Below, piece after piece: positions 1-7,351 of a stretch of DNA of 10,556 nucleotides (the first letter of the stretch is position 1; every line of letters starts with the position of its first letter). The notes below the pieces were generated by a model, which was not told where the DNA came from, ran no database searches, and saw nothing but the letters and a program-made list of their open reading frames with translations. Source of the DNA: Clostridiales bacterium (GTDB lineage Bacteria; Bacillota; Clostridia; Oscillospirales; Ruminococcaceae). Made by a program: the position numbers and the translations under genes. The DNA is taken from the NCBI GenBank assembly GCA_012800685.1, contig JAAZIT010000182.1, positions 1 through 10,556 on the forward strand, given 5' to 3'.

Positions 1-665
1 GGGCTTAATTTTTCAGTTAGCTTTTCTACCTCTGGCACTAGCTCACTAATGCACTTTTCAATTTCATCACAATATTTTATTTTTGCCCTTATGTACGGAT
101 TAATTCTTTTCGATGTTTTTAAAATATTCTCTTTTAGCTCACTTAATCCTTTTTTTCTTCTTGCGCAAATTCCAGTTACATCTGCGCCAAGCTGTAAAGA
201 AAGCTCGTCAAAGTCAACTGAAATTCCTTTTTTTTCAGCCTCATCAATAAGATTTACACACACTGATACATTTGATGATATCTCAAGTATTTGAAGTGCT
301 AGATTCAAATTTCTTTCAAGACAAGTTCCATCGAGGACGATTACAACAGCATCTGTATCCCCAAAGCATATAAAATCTCTTGCTACCTCTTCTTCAACTG
401 AACTTGCCATTAGAGAATAAGTTCCCGGAACATCTACTATTATGTACTCTTGGTTTTTATATTTATATTCACCTTTGGCATTTGAAACAGTTTTTCCAGT
501 CCAGTTTCCAGTATGCTGTTTTAATCCAGTGAGGGCATTAAAAACTGTGGACTTTCCAACATTTGGATTTCCAGCAAGTGCAATTATTTTCTCATTCTTT
601 TGGGTTTTATCAATCTGAAATTTTGTATTTACGTCTGCACCAATAGATGAGTTAGTTAAGCCCAA
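1..665 (-). CDS. feoB: FeoB ferrous iron transporter, N-terminal part (runs off left edge)
   Basis: FeoB is a membrane Fe(II) transporter with an N-terminal GTP-binding domain. Only the first 221 codons lie in the window. The G motifs are all visible: G1 GNPNVGKST (residues 32-40), switch I GNWTGKT (53-59), G3 DVPG (78-81), G4 NLID followed by EA (138-143), and a G5-like CARRKKG (167-173), then the start of the helical spacer domain. The membrane core is outside the window. The start is a TTG at 663-665, chosen because GGAGG (674-678) lies 8 nt upstream and no ATG in frame precedes the G1 motif; the protein would begin MGLTNSS, which matches my recollection of clostridial FeoB proteins. feoA lies 126 bp upstream on the same strand. 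Switch I reads GNWTGKT where well-studied FeoBs have GNWPGVT or GNWAGVT. Identification is firm; whether the full gene is intact cannot be seen. Confidence 0.95.
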   Translation of the reverse strand, partial: MGLTNSSIGADVNTKFQIDKTQKNEKIIALAGNPNVGKSTVFNALTGLKQHTGNWTGKTVSNAKGEYKYKNQEYIIVDVPGTYSLMASSVEEEVARDFICFGDTDAVVIVLDGTCLERNLNLALQILEISSNVSVCVNLIDEAEKKGISVDFDELSLQLGADVTGICARRKKGLSELKENILKTSKRINPYIRAKIKYCDEIEKCISELVPEVEKLTEKLS

Positions 666-701
666 ATACAGCACCTCCAATTAAATTCAACTAAAACTTT
701 G

Positions 702-741
702 ATGATACAACATCATAATTAGTAGAAAGTTTTATTAACAA
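702..741 (-). promoter_or_regulatory. Possible internal promoter for feoB with an operator-like inverted repeat
   Basis: In the unusually long feoA-feoB gap, the minus strand carries TTGTTA (736-741) and TATGAT (712-717) separated by 18 bp. The inverted repeat ATGAT-N5-ATCAT (702-716) covers the -10 and the predicted start point, the position expected for a repressor site. It could instead be a small RNA hairpin in a feoAB transcript. Both boxes deviate from consensus, so this is a candidate only. Confidence 0.3.
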
Positions 742-791
742 TAACACAAAAGAAAAAGCCTAACAGTATGTAGAATATTTTTATTTGATTT

Positions 792-1040
792 TTACAAAAA
801 TCTTTTAACTTGTATCTTATCTGCGTCATCATTTCTTAGTGCTATTACAGCACCTCTAATATTATATGCCACTGGGTCACCAGATGGTGAGCTTTGAACA
901 GCTTTAACCTTAGTGCCTTGAACAAGCCCTAAATCAAGCATTCGTCGCCTTTGTATACCATTACTTTCAAGTGAAACCACCTGCCCTATCTCCCCTATAT
1001 CCAGCTGTGATAGTGATAGCGTTTGATTATTATTTTCCAA
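792..1040 (-). CDS. feoA: FeoA, small SH3-like partner of FeoB
   Basis: FeoA is a small cytoplasmic protein with an SH3-like fold that is needed for FeoB-dependent Fe(II) uptake. The 82-residue product has the family's usual length and pattern: a short polar N-terminus, LSQLDIGEIGQVVSL, the conserved RRRMLDLGLVQGTKV block (residues 31-45), a basic/polar loop with SSPSGDPVAYNIRG, and the closing ALRNDDADKIQV strand. The start is TTG (1038-1040), supported by GGGGAGG 8 nt upstream; feoB uses the same arrangement. feoA lies upstream of feoB on the same strand, so the two probably form an operon, although the 126-bp gap leaves room for an extra feoB promoter. The gene is isolated from the ABC transporter upstream by a strong terminator. 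Confidence 0.93.
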   Translation of the reverse strand: MENNNQTLSLSQLDIGEIGQVVSLESNGIQRRRMLDLGLVQGTKVKAVQSSPSGDPVAYNIRGAVIALRNDDADKIQVKRFL

Positions 1041-1263
1041 AATTTACACCTCCCCAAATTAATATATATACGTGAATTTATAAAATGATTCTTAATGCCA
1101 ATATATGCTATTTCGACAAAACTGCTACTAAGGATATTCAGAAATTCAGTTTAATGGAGCAACAAAACTTAAAAGCTGTTTTTGGCGGTGTGACTTAAAT
1201 TATTGTTAGTTAACTTGAGATGAGCATAAATATAAGTGCTAAATATATTTAAATTAGGGCATT
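1041..1263. other. feoA upstream region, no gene seen
   Basis: This AT-rich gap must contain the feo promoter, but I cannot single one out. The minus strand has TTGGCA followed 15 bp later by TAAATT, and several TATATA-like stretches nearer the gene, none well spaced. A Fur-like AATGAT core lies at about 1084-1089 (plus-strand reading), but the other half-site is poor. No small ORF with a ribosome binding site was found. Confidence 0.4.
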
Positions 1264-1297
1264 AAAAAAAGGACATTTGAGATTATCAAATGTCCTT
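1264..1297 (-). terminator. Rho-independent terminator of the ABC transporter operon
   Basis: A perfect 12-bp stem (1269-1280 with 1286-1297; minus-strand AAGGACATTTGA pairing with TCAAATGTCCTT) closes a 5-nt loop. On the minus strand it is followed directly by a run of seven Ts. It begins 7 nt after the stop codon of the ABC transporter gene and separates that operon from feoAB. Confidence 0.92.
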
Positions 1298-1304
1298 AAG
1301 TTGT

Positions 1305-4300
1305 TTATTCAGTTCTTAAAGCTTCAACAGGGTCTTTCTTTGCAGCAAGTCTTGATGGGATTAAACCAGCAATAAGGGTTAAACCAACGCTTATTGCAAC
1401 AAGAATTACAGAATGTAGAGGCTCTAGGAAGGCATTTATTTCATAAATACCTGTTAGCTTGTGAATTACAAAGTTAATTGGGAGACATAAAAGCATAGAA
1501 ATAATTACTCCCATTAATCCAGATGTCAAACCGACTATCATGGTTTCTGCATTAAACACAAGTGACACGTCATGCTTTGAAGCACCAATTGAACGTAGTA
1601 CACCGATTTCTTTAGTTCTCTCAAGAACAGAAATATATGTGATAATTCCAATCATGATAGAAGAAACAATTAGAGAAATTGAAACAAAAGCAATTAGTCC
1701 GTATGAAATTGCGTTAATAATATCTGTTATTCCAGACATTAGAAGTGCAATATAGTCTGTGTAATTAATCACTTGATCTTCGCTTGCTTTATCGTTGTAA
1801 TCATTAATTATTCCAGAAATCTTGTCTTTGTTTTCAAATGAATTTGAGTAAATATTTATAGCAGATGGTGTCGCAACATCAAAAGCACCAATTGTTTCAA
1901 GATTTTCTGAAAGTGTTGAACCTGATGTACCAGATGGCATATATAAATCGTAGTATCCAACTAAAGTCTTTTCATCGGTGACATTTGCATACTGGCTATC
2001 AAACACCTGTGCTGCCTTAGAATATCTATTTCCTGCATCAGCATCACCCATAGAAGCATAGAGTTTAGCAGCATCTGCTGACGCAACGCTATATACAGCC
2101 TTATCAAGCTCTTCTGGAGAAAGTCCCATTAGATAGGTTGTTATTGCTGTCTCACTCATGGATGTTGTTGATTTCCAGTTATTAAATACATATCCAACTT
2201 TAAGCTCTGTTGTATTTATTTCAGCAGTAATCTGTGGTACGAGCAAGCTTAATTCTCCCTCAGATGGAGTGTTCATGATTTGTGCAACTTGCTCTTTAGC
2301 TGCTTGAGCATATTGCTCCATAATTATAGCAGTAAATTGCTGTTTCATAAGCTCGTTAATTTCTTCGTCTGTATAAGACTCGAGATATGATCTTATGGTT
2401 TCTTCGTCCATACCATATGACTGTGTAGCCAAATCTATCATTTTATCACGAGTATCATACTGGCTCATATAACCTGCAAGTGTCTCGTCAAGGTATTCCT
2501 GTGATGGTTGTGAAAGAATTTTTGTATAAAGGTCAACCTTGCCTTTTTCATCTAGTGAATTGAAAAACTCACTTATTTTTTTTGCTTTTTCAGCATCTGA
2601 AATGTTTTCATTAATGTCAACAACAAATGGTTTTCCAGTTAAAATATCTGTATTTTCATTTGCTTTAGATGTTTGTGCCATTACAACTGGGCTTTTAGCA
2701 CTTTGTTCAATAATATATTCAGTTAGTGCATGAGTGTATCCAAAAACCTGCCCTTGTGAATTCATGCCAGCCTGTTCATTTGAACGTACTATACCAGTTA
2801 TTTTTAAATCGTATCCGTTTTTAACAAGAAGATCCATAGCCTTCTCGTCTTTTCCTATATATTCAAAAACTCCGTCACCGTCTTTATCAGAATAATAGTC
2901 ACTATTTAGCAAGATTTTAAATTCACTATTGCAAATCTCTTCATATGAAAGCTTTCTTTCAACAACCGGAAGCTCTTCACCTGAAATAACTGACGCAATA
3001 ATATCTCTTATCTCTTGGTCGTCAATCATTCCTAGTGCGTAAAAGCCTAAGTCTGGTACCTCATTATACTGGTCTACAAAAAGAACAATTTCATTTTTAT
3101 CAGTTGGCCAATTACCATAAACTAGCTCGTATGAATCCTTTTCAGCTGGTGAAACTAGGTCATCTTTTCCATTTAAAAGCTCTTTCCAAATGTTAAGCTG
3201 TCCCGCTTGAGCTGAAATCATTGTATACATTGATTCGCTATTGCTACCTTCTGCTACATCAGTATTTCCAAAGCTTTCAAGTGCGTCTGACATAGTTGTT
3301 GGTACATAGTTGCCATCACTATTTTTAACATAACCATTTATGTTAACACCATATTGATATTGAATAGAAGAAACATATTTATACAAATCTGTTGTACTTG
3401 TATCTTCATTCATTTCTTTATCTATAAACTCTTTAAACGATTCTAAATCATTATAATCTTCAGTGTTAGAAAACATTGCATTAAACATGGCGAACATCAT
3501 CGGATCTGAATAAATTGCATCGTCCTCATGCTTTTTCTTCTTAGTCATTTGATCCTTAGTGGTGTTAAGAAGAGATGAAATCATATCCTCTTTAGCCGTA
3601 ATGGATAATGGATATTCTGACAAGGTATCCTCTTGGACAGCGTCAACATAGGCTTGAATACCAGTTGAAAGTGCTAAAATTAAAGCAATTCCTATAATAC
3701 CAATACTACCAGCAAATGATGTTAAAAGTGTACGAGTACGCTTTGTCATAAGGTTATTAAATGAAAGAGACATGGCTGTAAAGAAAGACATTGATTTCTT
3801 GTCCTTTTTCACATCTTCTCTTTTTCTTTTGTGGTCATCTTGAATTTGTTCCTCGGTATATGGATTTGAGTCATCGGTTAACTCTCCGTCTAAAAGCTTA
3901 ACTATTCTTGTTGAATATGTCTCAGCAAGATCAGGGTTATGAGTAACCATGATAATTAAACGGTTTTGTGAAATTTCTTTCAAAATCTCCATAATCTGTA
4001 TACTGGTTTGCGTGTCTAATGCACCAGTAGGTTCGTCTGCTAGCAAAATATCAGGGTCGTTAACTAAAGCTCTCGCAATAGCAACTCTCTGCATTTGTCC
4101 TCCAGACATTTGGTTCGGTCTTTTGTAAATCTGGTCGGATAAACCCACCTTTTCTAAAGCTTCTTTTGCACGCTTACGGCGTTCAGACTTTGAAACACCT
4201 GAAATTGTTAATGCAAGCTCAACGTTTGAAAGAACTGTTTGATGTGGAATTAGGTTATAGCTTTGAAAAACAAAACCTACAGAATGGTTTCTGTACGTGT

Positions 4301-4532
4301 CCCAATCAGAGTCCTTATACTTAGTTGTTGAGGTTCCGTTAATAACTAGGTCCCCTGATGAATAGACATCAAGTCCACCTACGATATTTAGCAGTGTTGT
4401 TTTTCCACAGCCAGACGGTCCTAGAATTGAAACAAATTCGCTTTCACGAAACGCCAAATCTACGCCTTTAAGTGCTTCTACTTTTGTGTCACCAGTTGGA
4501 TATTCTTTAGATATTTTCTTTAACTGAAGCAT
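1305..4532 (-). CDS. MacB-like ABC transporter, ATPase fused to FtsX-type permease with very large external domain
   Basis: A single 1075-residue polypeptide. Residues 1-220 are an ABC ATPase: Walker A GPSGCGKTT (38-46), Q-loop Q90, signature MSGGQ (142-146), Walker B ILLADE (162-167) and H-loop H198. A charged linker (225-247, KRKRED..KKDKK) leads to TM1 (about 268-292). A roughly 650-residue extracytoplasmic domain follows, then three C-terminal helices (about 942-968, 995-1018, 1033-1058) with the FtsX/MacB signature ERTKEIGVLRSIGAS and a terminal RLAAKKDPVEALR. That is the topology of MacB half-transporters, which act as dimers and drive periplasmic or surface events rather than ordinary transmembrane transport; MacB itself is about 650 residues, so the external domain is several times larger. 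Residues 549-560 contain a DKDGDG acidic loop. The ATG has AAGGAG (4539-4544) 6 nt upstream. The gene sits 18 bp behind a TetR gene and is surely co-transcribed. Substrate unknown: peptide, drug, lipid or envelope signal are all possible. Confidence 0.93.
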   Translation of the reverse strand: MLQLKKISKEYPTGDTKVEALKGVDLAFRESEFVSILGPSGCGKTTLLNIVGGLDVYSSGDLVINGTSTTKYKDSDWDTYRNHSVGFVFQSYNLIPHQTVLSNVELALTISGVSKSERRKRAKEALEKVGLSDQIYKRPNQMSGGQMQRVAIARALVNDPDILLADEPTGALDTQTSIQIMEILKEISQNRLIIMVTHNPDLAETYSTRIVKLLDGELTDDSNPYTEEQIQDDHKRKREDVKKDKKSMSFFTAMSLSFNNLMTKRTRTLLTSFAGSIGIIGIALILALSTGIQAYVDAVQEDTLSEYPLSITAKEDMISSLLNTTKDQMTKKKKHEDDAIYSDPMMFAMFNAMFSNTEDYNDLESFKEFIDKEMNEDTSTTDLYKYVSSIQYQYGVNINGYVKNSDGNYVPTTMSDALESFGNTDVAEGSNSESMYTMISAQAGQLNIWKELLNGKDDLVSPAEKDSYELVYGNWPTDKNEIVLFVDQYNEVPDLGFYALGMIDDQEIRDIIASVISGEELPVVERKLSYEEICNSEFKILLNSDYYSDKDGDGVFEYIGKDEKAMDLLVKNGYDLKITGIVRSNEQAGMNSQGQVFGYTHALTEYIIEQSAKSPVVMAQTSKANENTDILTGKPFVVDINENISDAEKAKKISEFFNSLDEKGKVDLYTKILSQPSQEYLDETLAGYMSQYDTRDKMIDLATQSYGMDEETIRSYLESYTDEEINELMKQQFTAIIMEQYAQAAKEQVAQIMNTPSEGELSLLVPQITAEINTTELKVGYVFNNWKSTTSMSETAITTYLMGLSPEELDKAVYSVASADAAKLYASMGDADAGNRYSKAAQVFDSQYANVTDEKTLVGYYDLYMPSGTSGSTLSENLETIGAFDVATPSAINIYSNSFENKDKISGIINDYNDKASEDQVINYTDYIALLMSGITDIINAISYGLIAFVSISLIVSSIMIGIITYISVLERTKEIGVLRSIGASKHDVSLVFNAETMIVGLTSGLMGVIISMLLCLPINFVIHKLTGIYEINAFLEPLHSVILVAISVGLTLIAGLIPSRLAAKKDPVEALRTE

Positions 4533-4550
4533 TCTTTTCTCCTTATGTTG

Positions 4551-5180
4551 TTATTTTTTCCACAAATTTATGTGGAATTTGATAATTCTTCTGAAAAACT
4601 CTTCGCTTTTTTCATCTTTGTCAAAACACTCAAACCCCATCAGCATTCTTAGGAAATTGCCTAGTAGCATTGGCGTTATTGATGCCGCTGCACTTTTATA
4701 ATCAATTTCCGAAATCTCACCTGCTTTAGCCCTCTTTTCTAGTAACTCTGGAAGCCATTCTTTTTCTTGACTATCTATTTCTCCAAGAATTTGAAGCCTT
4801 TCTTCCATTTTAAATGCAGGTATTTCTCTAAAAATAATACGCAAAGCATCTTTATGCTCTTTGTATATATCTACGGAGTGATAGTAGTAGCTCATAAAAA
4901 GCTCTTCTAATGGTAAATTTTCAATAGCAATTAAATAGTTTTTTAAATCCGATAAAATTAATTTAGAATTCACTATAACTATTTCCTGCAAAAGCTCAGT
5001 CTTGCCTTTTGGAAAATAATGATACAACAAACCATCAGCCAATCCAATACTTCGGCATATTTCTCTAACCCCAGTTGCCTCATATCCCTTTTCAGCAAAC
5101 AATTTAACAGCCGCTAAAATAAGTGCTTGTTTCGTTTCAACAGCCTGCTCTTGTCTTGTACCTTTTTTTCCACTAGACAT
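4551..5180 (-). CDS. TetR/AcrR-family transcriptional repressor
   Basis: A 209-residue TetR-type repressor. The N-terminal helix-turn-helix domain spans about residues 15-62: KQALILAAVKLFAEKGYEATGV, then REICRSIGLADGLLYHYF, where YHYF (53-56) is the typical end of the recognition helix. The remaining 145 residues form the ligand-binding and dimerisation part, which is too variable to predict the ligand. It lies first in an operon with the ABC transporter gene, so it probably senses a substrate or stress handled by that transporter. A consensus promoter with a palindrome over the start point lies 97 bp upstream, implying autorepression. The ATG at 5178-5180 has no ribosome binding site at normal distance (nearest GGAG is 29 nt away), and no other ATG, GTG or TTG precedes it in frame before a stop; see the upstream ORF for a likely explanation. 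Confidence 0.93.
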   Translation of the reverse strand: MSSGKKGTRQEQAVETKQALILAAVKLFAEKGYEATGVREICRSIGLADGLLYHYFPKGKTELLQEIVIVNSKLILSDLKNYLIAIENLPLEELFMSYYYHSVDIYKEHKDALRIIFREIPAFKMEERLQILGEIDSQEKEWLPELLEKRAKAGEISEIDYKSAAASITPMLLGNFLRMLMGFECFDKDEKSEEFFRRIIKFHINLWKK

Positions 5181-5250
5181 ACAATTTTTAATGATTTTTC
5201 TCGCCCTCTCTCCTTTGCAATTGTCTTGTAATTTTCATTCCACTAGACAT
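5151..5250. repeat. Imperfect direct repeat of the tetR start, 30-bp copies 70 bp apart
   Basis: Positions 5151-5180 (first ten codons of tetR) and 5221-5250 are near-identical: ten matching bases at one end (TTGTCTTGTA), thirteen at the other (TTCCACTAGACAT), and a 7-base middle with four differences. Similarity fades at once on the gene-upstream side and within a few bases on the other, so this is a short local duplication rather than a 70-bp tandem repeat. The spacing is not a multiple of three. Confidence 0.9.
5188..5250 (-). CDS. Possible 20-codon upstream ORF ahead of tetR
   Basis: This short frame starts with ATG (5248-5250), preceded by AAGGGG (5260-5265) at 9 nt, a better initiation site than that of tetR. 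It ends in TAA 7 nt before the tetR ATG, in a different frame (offset 70 nt). Its first codons, MSSGMKITRQ, mirror the repressor's MSSGKKGTRQ. Translation of this frame followed by reinitiation would supply the missing initiation signal of tetR. It could equally be a relic of a duplicated start with no function as a peptide. No homologue is recognised. Confidence 0.4.
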   Translation of the reverse strand: MSSGMKITRQLQRREGEKNH

Positions 5251-5276
5251 ACTATCATACCCCTTCCGTCTAAAAC

Positions 5277-5290
5277 TGAACGAGCGTTCA
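5277..5290. promoter_or_regulatory. Probable TetR operator
   Basis: TGAACGAGCGTTCA is a perfect palindrome with 6-bp arms and a 2-bp centre. Its right edge is 7 bp from the -10 box of the tetR promoter, so it covers the expected transcription start. Size, symmetry and position fit a TetR-family operator, and the adjacent repressor gene is the obvious candidate to bind it, giving autoregulation of tetR and the ABC transporter. Binding itself is inferred. Confidence 0.75.
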
Positions 5291-5296
5291 ATGAAA

Positions 5297-5325
5297 ATTA
5301 TAACACATATACGGTGCCGTGTCAA
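5297..5325 (-). promoter_or_regulatory. Sigma-A promoter of the tetR-ABC operon
   Basis: Minus strand TTGACA (5320-5325) and TATAAT (5297-5302) are both perfect consensus, with an optimal 17-bp spacer. Such a strong promoter, with the operator palindrome placed at +1, suggests high expression that is normally held down by the repressor. The spacer contains a further small inverted repeat, ACGG-TG-CCGT (5311-5320), of unknown meaning. Confidence 0.92.
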
Positions 5326-5433
5326 TACAAATCTTCTTTACGAAATACATAAACTTACAGCCCGTATTTACGCCATATTTGTGATATTTTACAATGGTTT
5401 ACAAGATATTTATGTGCTATTTATGTTTAAATA

Positions 5434-5462
5434 TTGACTTCATAATTAATAGGTAGTATAAT
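5434..5462 (+). promoter_or_regulatory. Promoter of the SulP transporter gene
   Basis: TTGACT (5434-5439) and TATAAT (5457-5462) with a 17-bp spacer, giving a leader of about 35 nt before the SulP start. Upstream, TTTACAA occurs twice with a 10-bp period (5388-5394, 5398-5404), which might be an activator site on one face of the helix, about 30 bp before the -35 box. Confidence 0.85.
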
Positions 5463-5503
5463 TTATATTAAGATAAAAATAATATTATAAAGAGGCGTTT
5501 TAA

Positions 5504-7135
5504 TTGATATCAAAAGACTATGTGTCAACAATAAAAAAGGAGTTTCGTGGTTATAACCGTAAAAAGTTCACCAAGGATTTAATGGCAGGAGTTACTGTTG
5601 CCGCTGTGGCACTTCCATTAGCAATTGCATTCTCCGTAAGCTCAGGAGCAACCGCCGCCGCTGGATTAGTTACAGCAATCATTGCTGGAATACTTATCGG
5701 TGGACTTTCTGGTGCATCATACCAAATCACCGAACCAACTGGCGCAATGACAGCAATTCTATTTTCCCTAATTGCACAACATGGCATGAATGGAGTGTTT
5801 ATATCCTGTTTTCTAGCAGGAATAATTCTTCTTTTATGTGGCTTGCTAAAGCTTGGTGGTTTAGTTGCATATCTTCCTATGCCTATTATAACAGGCTTTA
5901 CAAGTGGTATTGCGATTATAATTGCTCTTGGACAGATAAACAACCTCACTGGTCTAACCAGTCAGGGACTTTCAACATTTGAAACTATAAAAAGTTATTT
6001 CACCCTTGAGCAAAACTTTGATTTAACAGGATTTTTAATCGGAATAGCTGTTATCGCATTTATGCTATTGTATCCTAAAAAGCTCAACCAATACTGCCCT
6101 TCATCGCTAATTGCAATTGTTCTGGCAACTATTGCAACTGTTATATTTAAGTTTGATGTAAGCCTAGTTGGTGCAATTCCAAAAACGCTTATTTTAGATG
6201 AACGACTAGAATTTTCGTCATTAACTATATCTAATATTTCAAGATTTATAACTCCTGCACTTTCAATTGCAGCGCTAGGTCTGATTGAATCACTTCTTTG
6301 TGGTGCGTCAGGAGGACGAATGAAAAACGAAAAGCTAAACGCAGACGTTGAGCTTGCCGCACTAGGAATCGGAAATATGGTTATTCCAATTCTTGGTGGA
6401 ATCCCAGCAACAGCCGCTATTGCTAAAACGAGCGTGGCAATTAAATCTGGTGCACAAACTAGACTTGTTTCGATTATACACTCAGTAGTTCTTCTTCTTT
6501 CAATGTTATTTCTTGGAGGAGTAATGTCCCTAATACCCCTTTCTGCTCTGGCAGGTGTGCTTATAGTTACAGCTTGGCGAATGAATGAATGGGTTTCTAT
6601 TAAATCAATATTTAATAAGAAAATAAAAACTGCTATCGCACAGTTTTTAATAACGATGATTGCAACAGTTGTTTTTGACCTAACTATTGCAATTATTGTT
6701 GGTGTTGTTTTCTCAATAATTATGTTTGTTATCAGGGTTTCAGATATGCAAGTTACAGTTTCTGACATAAACACAGATACCATAGATGAAAACTACGTTA
6801 ATCCTAAAAAGCTTGAAAAAACCTGCGTTGTTTATATTGCTGGACCTCTTTATTTTGGAACTTGCTCAAAGCTTCAAGAAAAAATCACCTCCCACAAAGA
6901 AAGCAATCACATCATTTTTTCAATGCGTGGAGTTACCATTGCAGACATTTCAGGAATTGAAGCCTTAGAGGATTATTGCAAAAGCATAGTTTCTCAAGGT
7001 AAAGAAGTTTATTTCTCATGCGTTCAACCAAATGTTATGGACATGATGAAACGCTGTGGCTTTTGTGAAAAGTTTAGTGAGGATATTTTCTTTTGGAGTA
7101 CCGATAAAGTCTTTGAGCATATTTCAGACAAATAA
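5504..7135 (+). CDS. SulP-family inorganic anion transporter with C-terminal STAS domain
   Basis: A 543-residue integral membrane transporter of the SulP/SLC26 family, which carries sulfate, bicarbonate or other anions across the cytoplasmic membrane. The transport domain (about 25-415) starts with DLMAGVTVAAVALPLAIAF, carries QITEPTGAMTA (74-84), the PMPIITGFTSGIAIII stretch (125-140), the conserved ESLL (262-265) and the family block GNMVIPILGGIPATAAIAKT (290-309), followed by hydrophobic helices to about 411. The cytoplasmic STAS domain (about 432-543) has the expected strand-helix pattern with ADISGIEAL (480-488). Length is normal for the family. The TTG start (5504-5506) has AGAGG 8 nt upstream and directly precedes the amphipathic N-terminus. 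It is a monocistronic gene, divergent from tetR and convergent with the CarD gene. cysK is about 1.9 kb further along but separately transcribed, so sulfate is only one possible substrate; BicA-like bicarbonate uptake is an alternative. Confidence 0.93.
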   Translation: MISKDYVSTIKKEFRGYNRKKFTKDLMAGVTVAAVALPLAIAFSVSSGATAAAGLVTAIIAGILIGGLSGASYQITEPTGAMTAILFSLIAQHGMNGVFISCFLAGIILLLCGLLKLGGLVAYLPMPIITGFTSGIAIIIALGQINNLTGLTSQGLSTFETIKSYFTLEQNFDLTGFLIGIAVIAFMLLYPKKLNQYCPSSLIAIVLATIATVIFKFDVSLVGAIPKTLILDERLEFSSLTISNISRFITPALSIAALGLIESLLCGASGGRMKNEKLNADVELAALGIGNMVIPILGGIPATAAIAKTSVAIKSGAQTRLVSIIHSVVLLLSMLFLGGVMSLIPLSALAGVLIVTAWRMNEWVSIKSIFNKKIKTAIAQFLITMIATVVFDLTIAIIVGVVFSIIMFVIRVSDMQVTVSDINTDTIDENYVNPKKLEKTCVVYIAGPLYFGTCSKLQEKITSHKESNHIIFSMRGVTIADISGIEALEDYCKSIVSQGKEVYFSCVQPNVMDMMKRCGFCEKFSEDIFFWSTDKVFEHISDK

Positions 7136-7351
7136 AAAGCTAAGCATTATATCTCAGACTTTTATATAAGCACAACTAATACTCAGATAAAAGCGATTCC
7201 ACACTATCAGTTAACTAGCTTAATAGCTTACTAGCTTAGCTAACTGGCTAACTATACAACTATAAACTAACATGTATAAAATAAGCTTTGGTTATTACAG
7301 CTTGTTAATTATAGTTATTGTTATAAAATTATATTTTAAACACACAGACAG
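7136..7351. repeat. SulP 3' region with an 8-bp tandem repeat
   Basis: The 216 bases between the SulP stop and its terminator hold no gene. At 7216-7255 there is an 8-bp periodic array: TAGCTTA begins at 7216, 7224 and 7232, then CTAACT at 7240 and 7248. The flanks CAGTTA (7208-7213) and TAACTG (7241-7246) can pair, so the array could fold as an imperfect hairpin in the SulP mRNA 3' end. Function unknown. Confidence 0.6.

Noticed and set aside
1078..1096. Fur box upstream of feoA
   Set aside because: One half-site (AATGAT) matches well but the other is poor, about 11 of 19 consensus positions, near what AT-rich DNA yields by chance.
5311..5320. Second operator in the tetR promoter spacer
   Set aside because: The arms are only 4 bp and unlike the TGAACG half-sites, so it is too weak to call.
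5551..5949. Antisense frames inside sulP (also 5995-6783)
   Set aside because: Both are mirror frames of the strongly supported SulP coding sequence, with no initiation signals of their own and no recognisable family.
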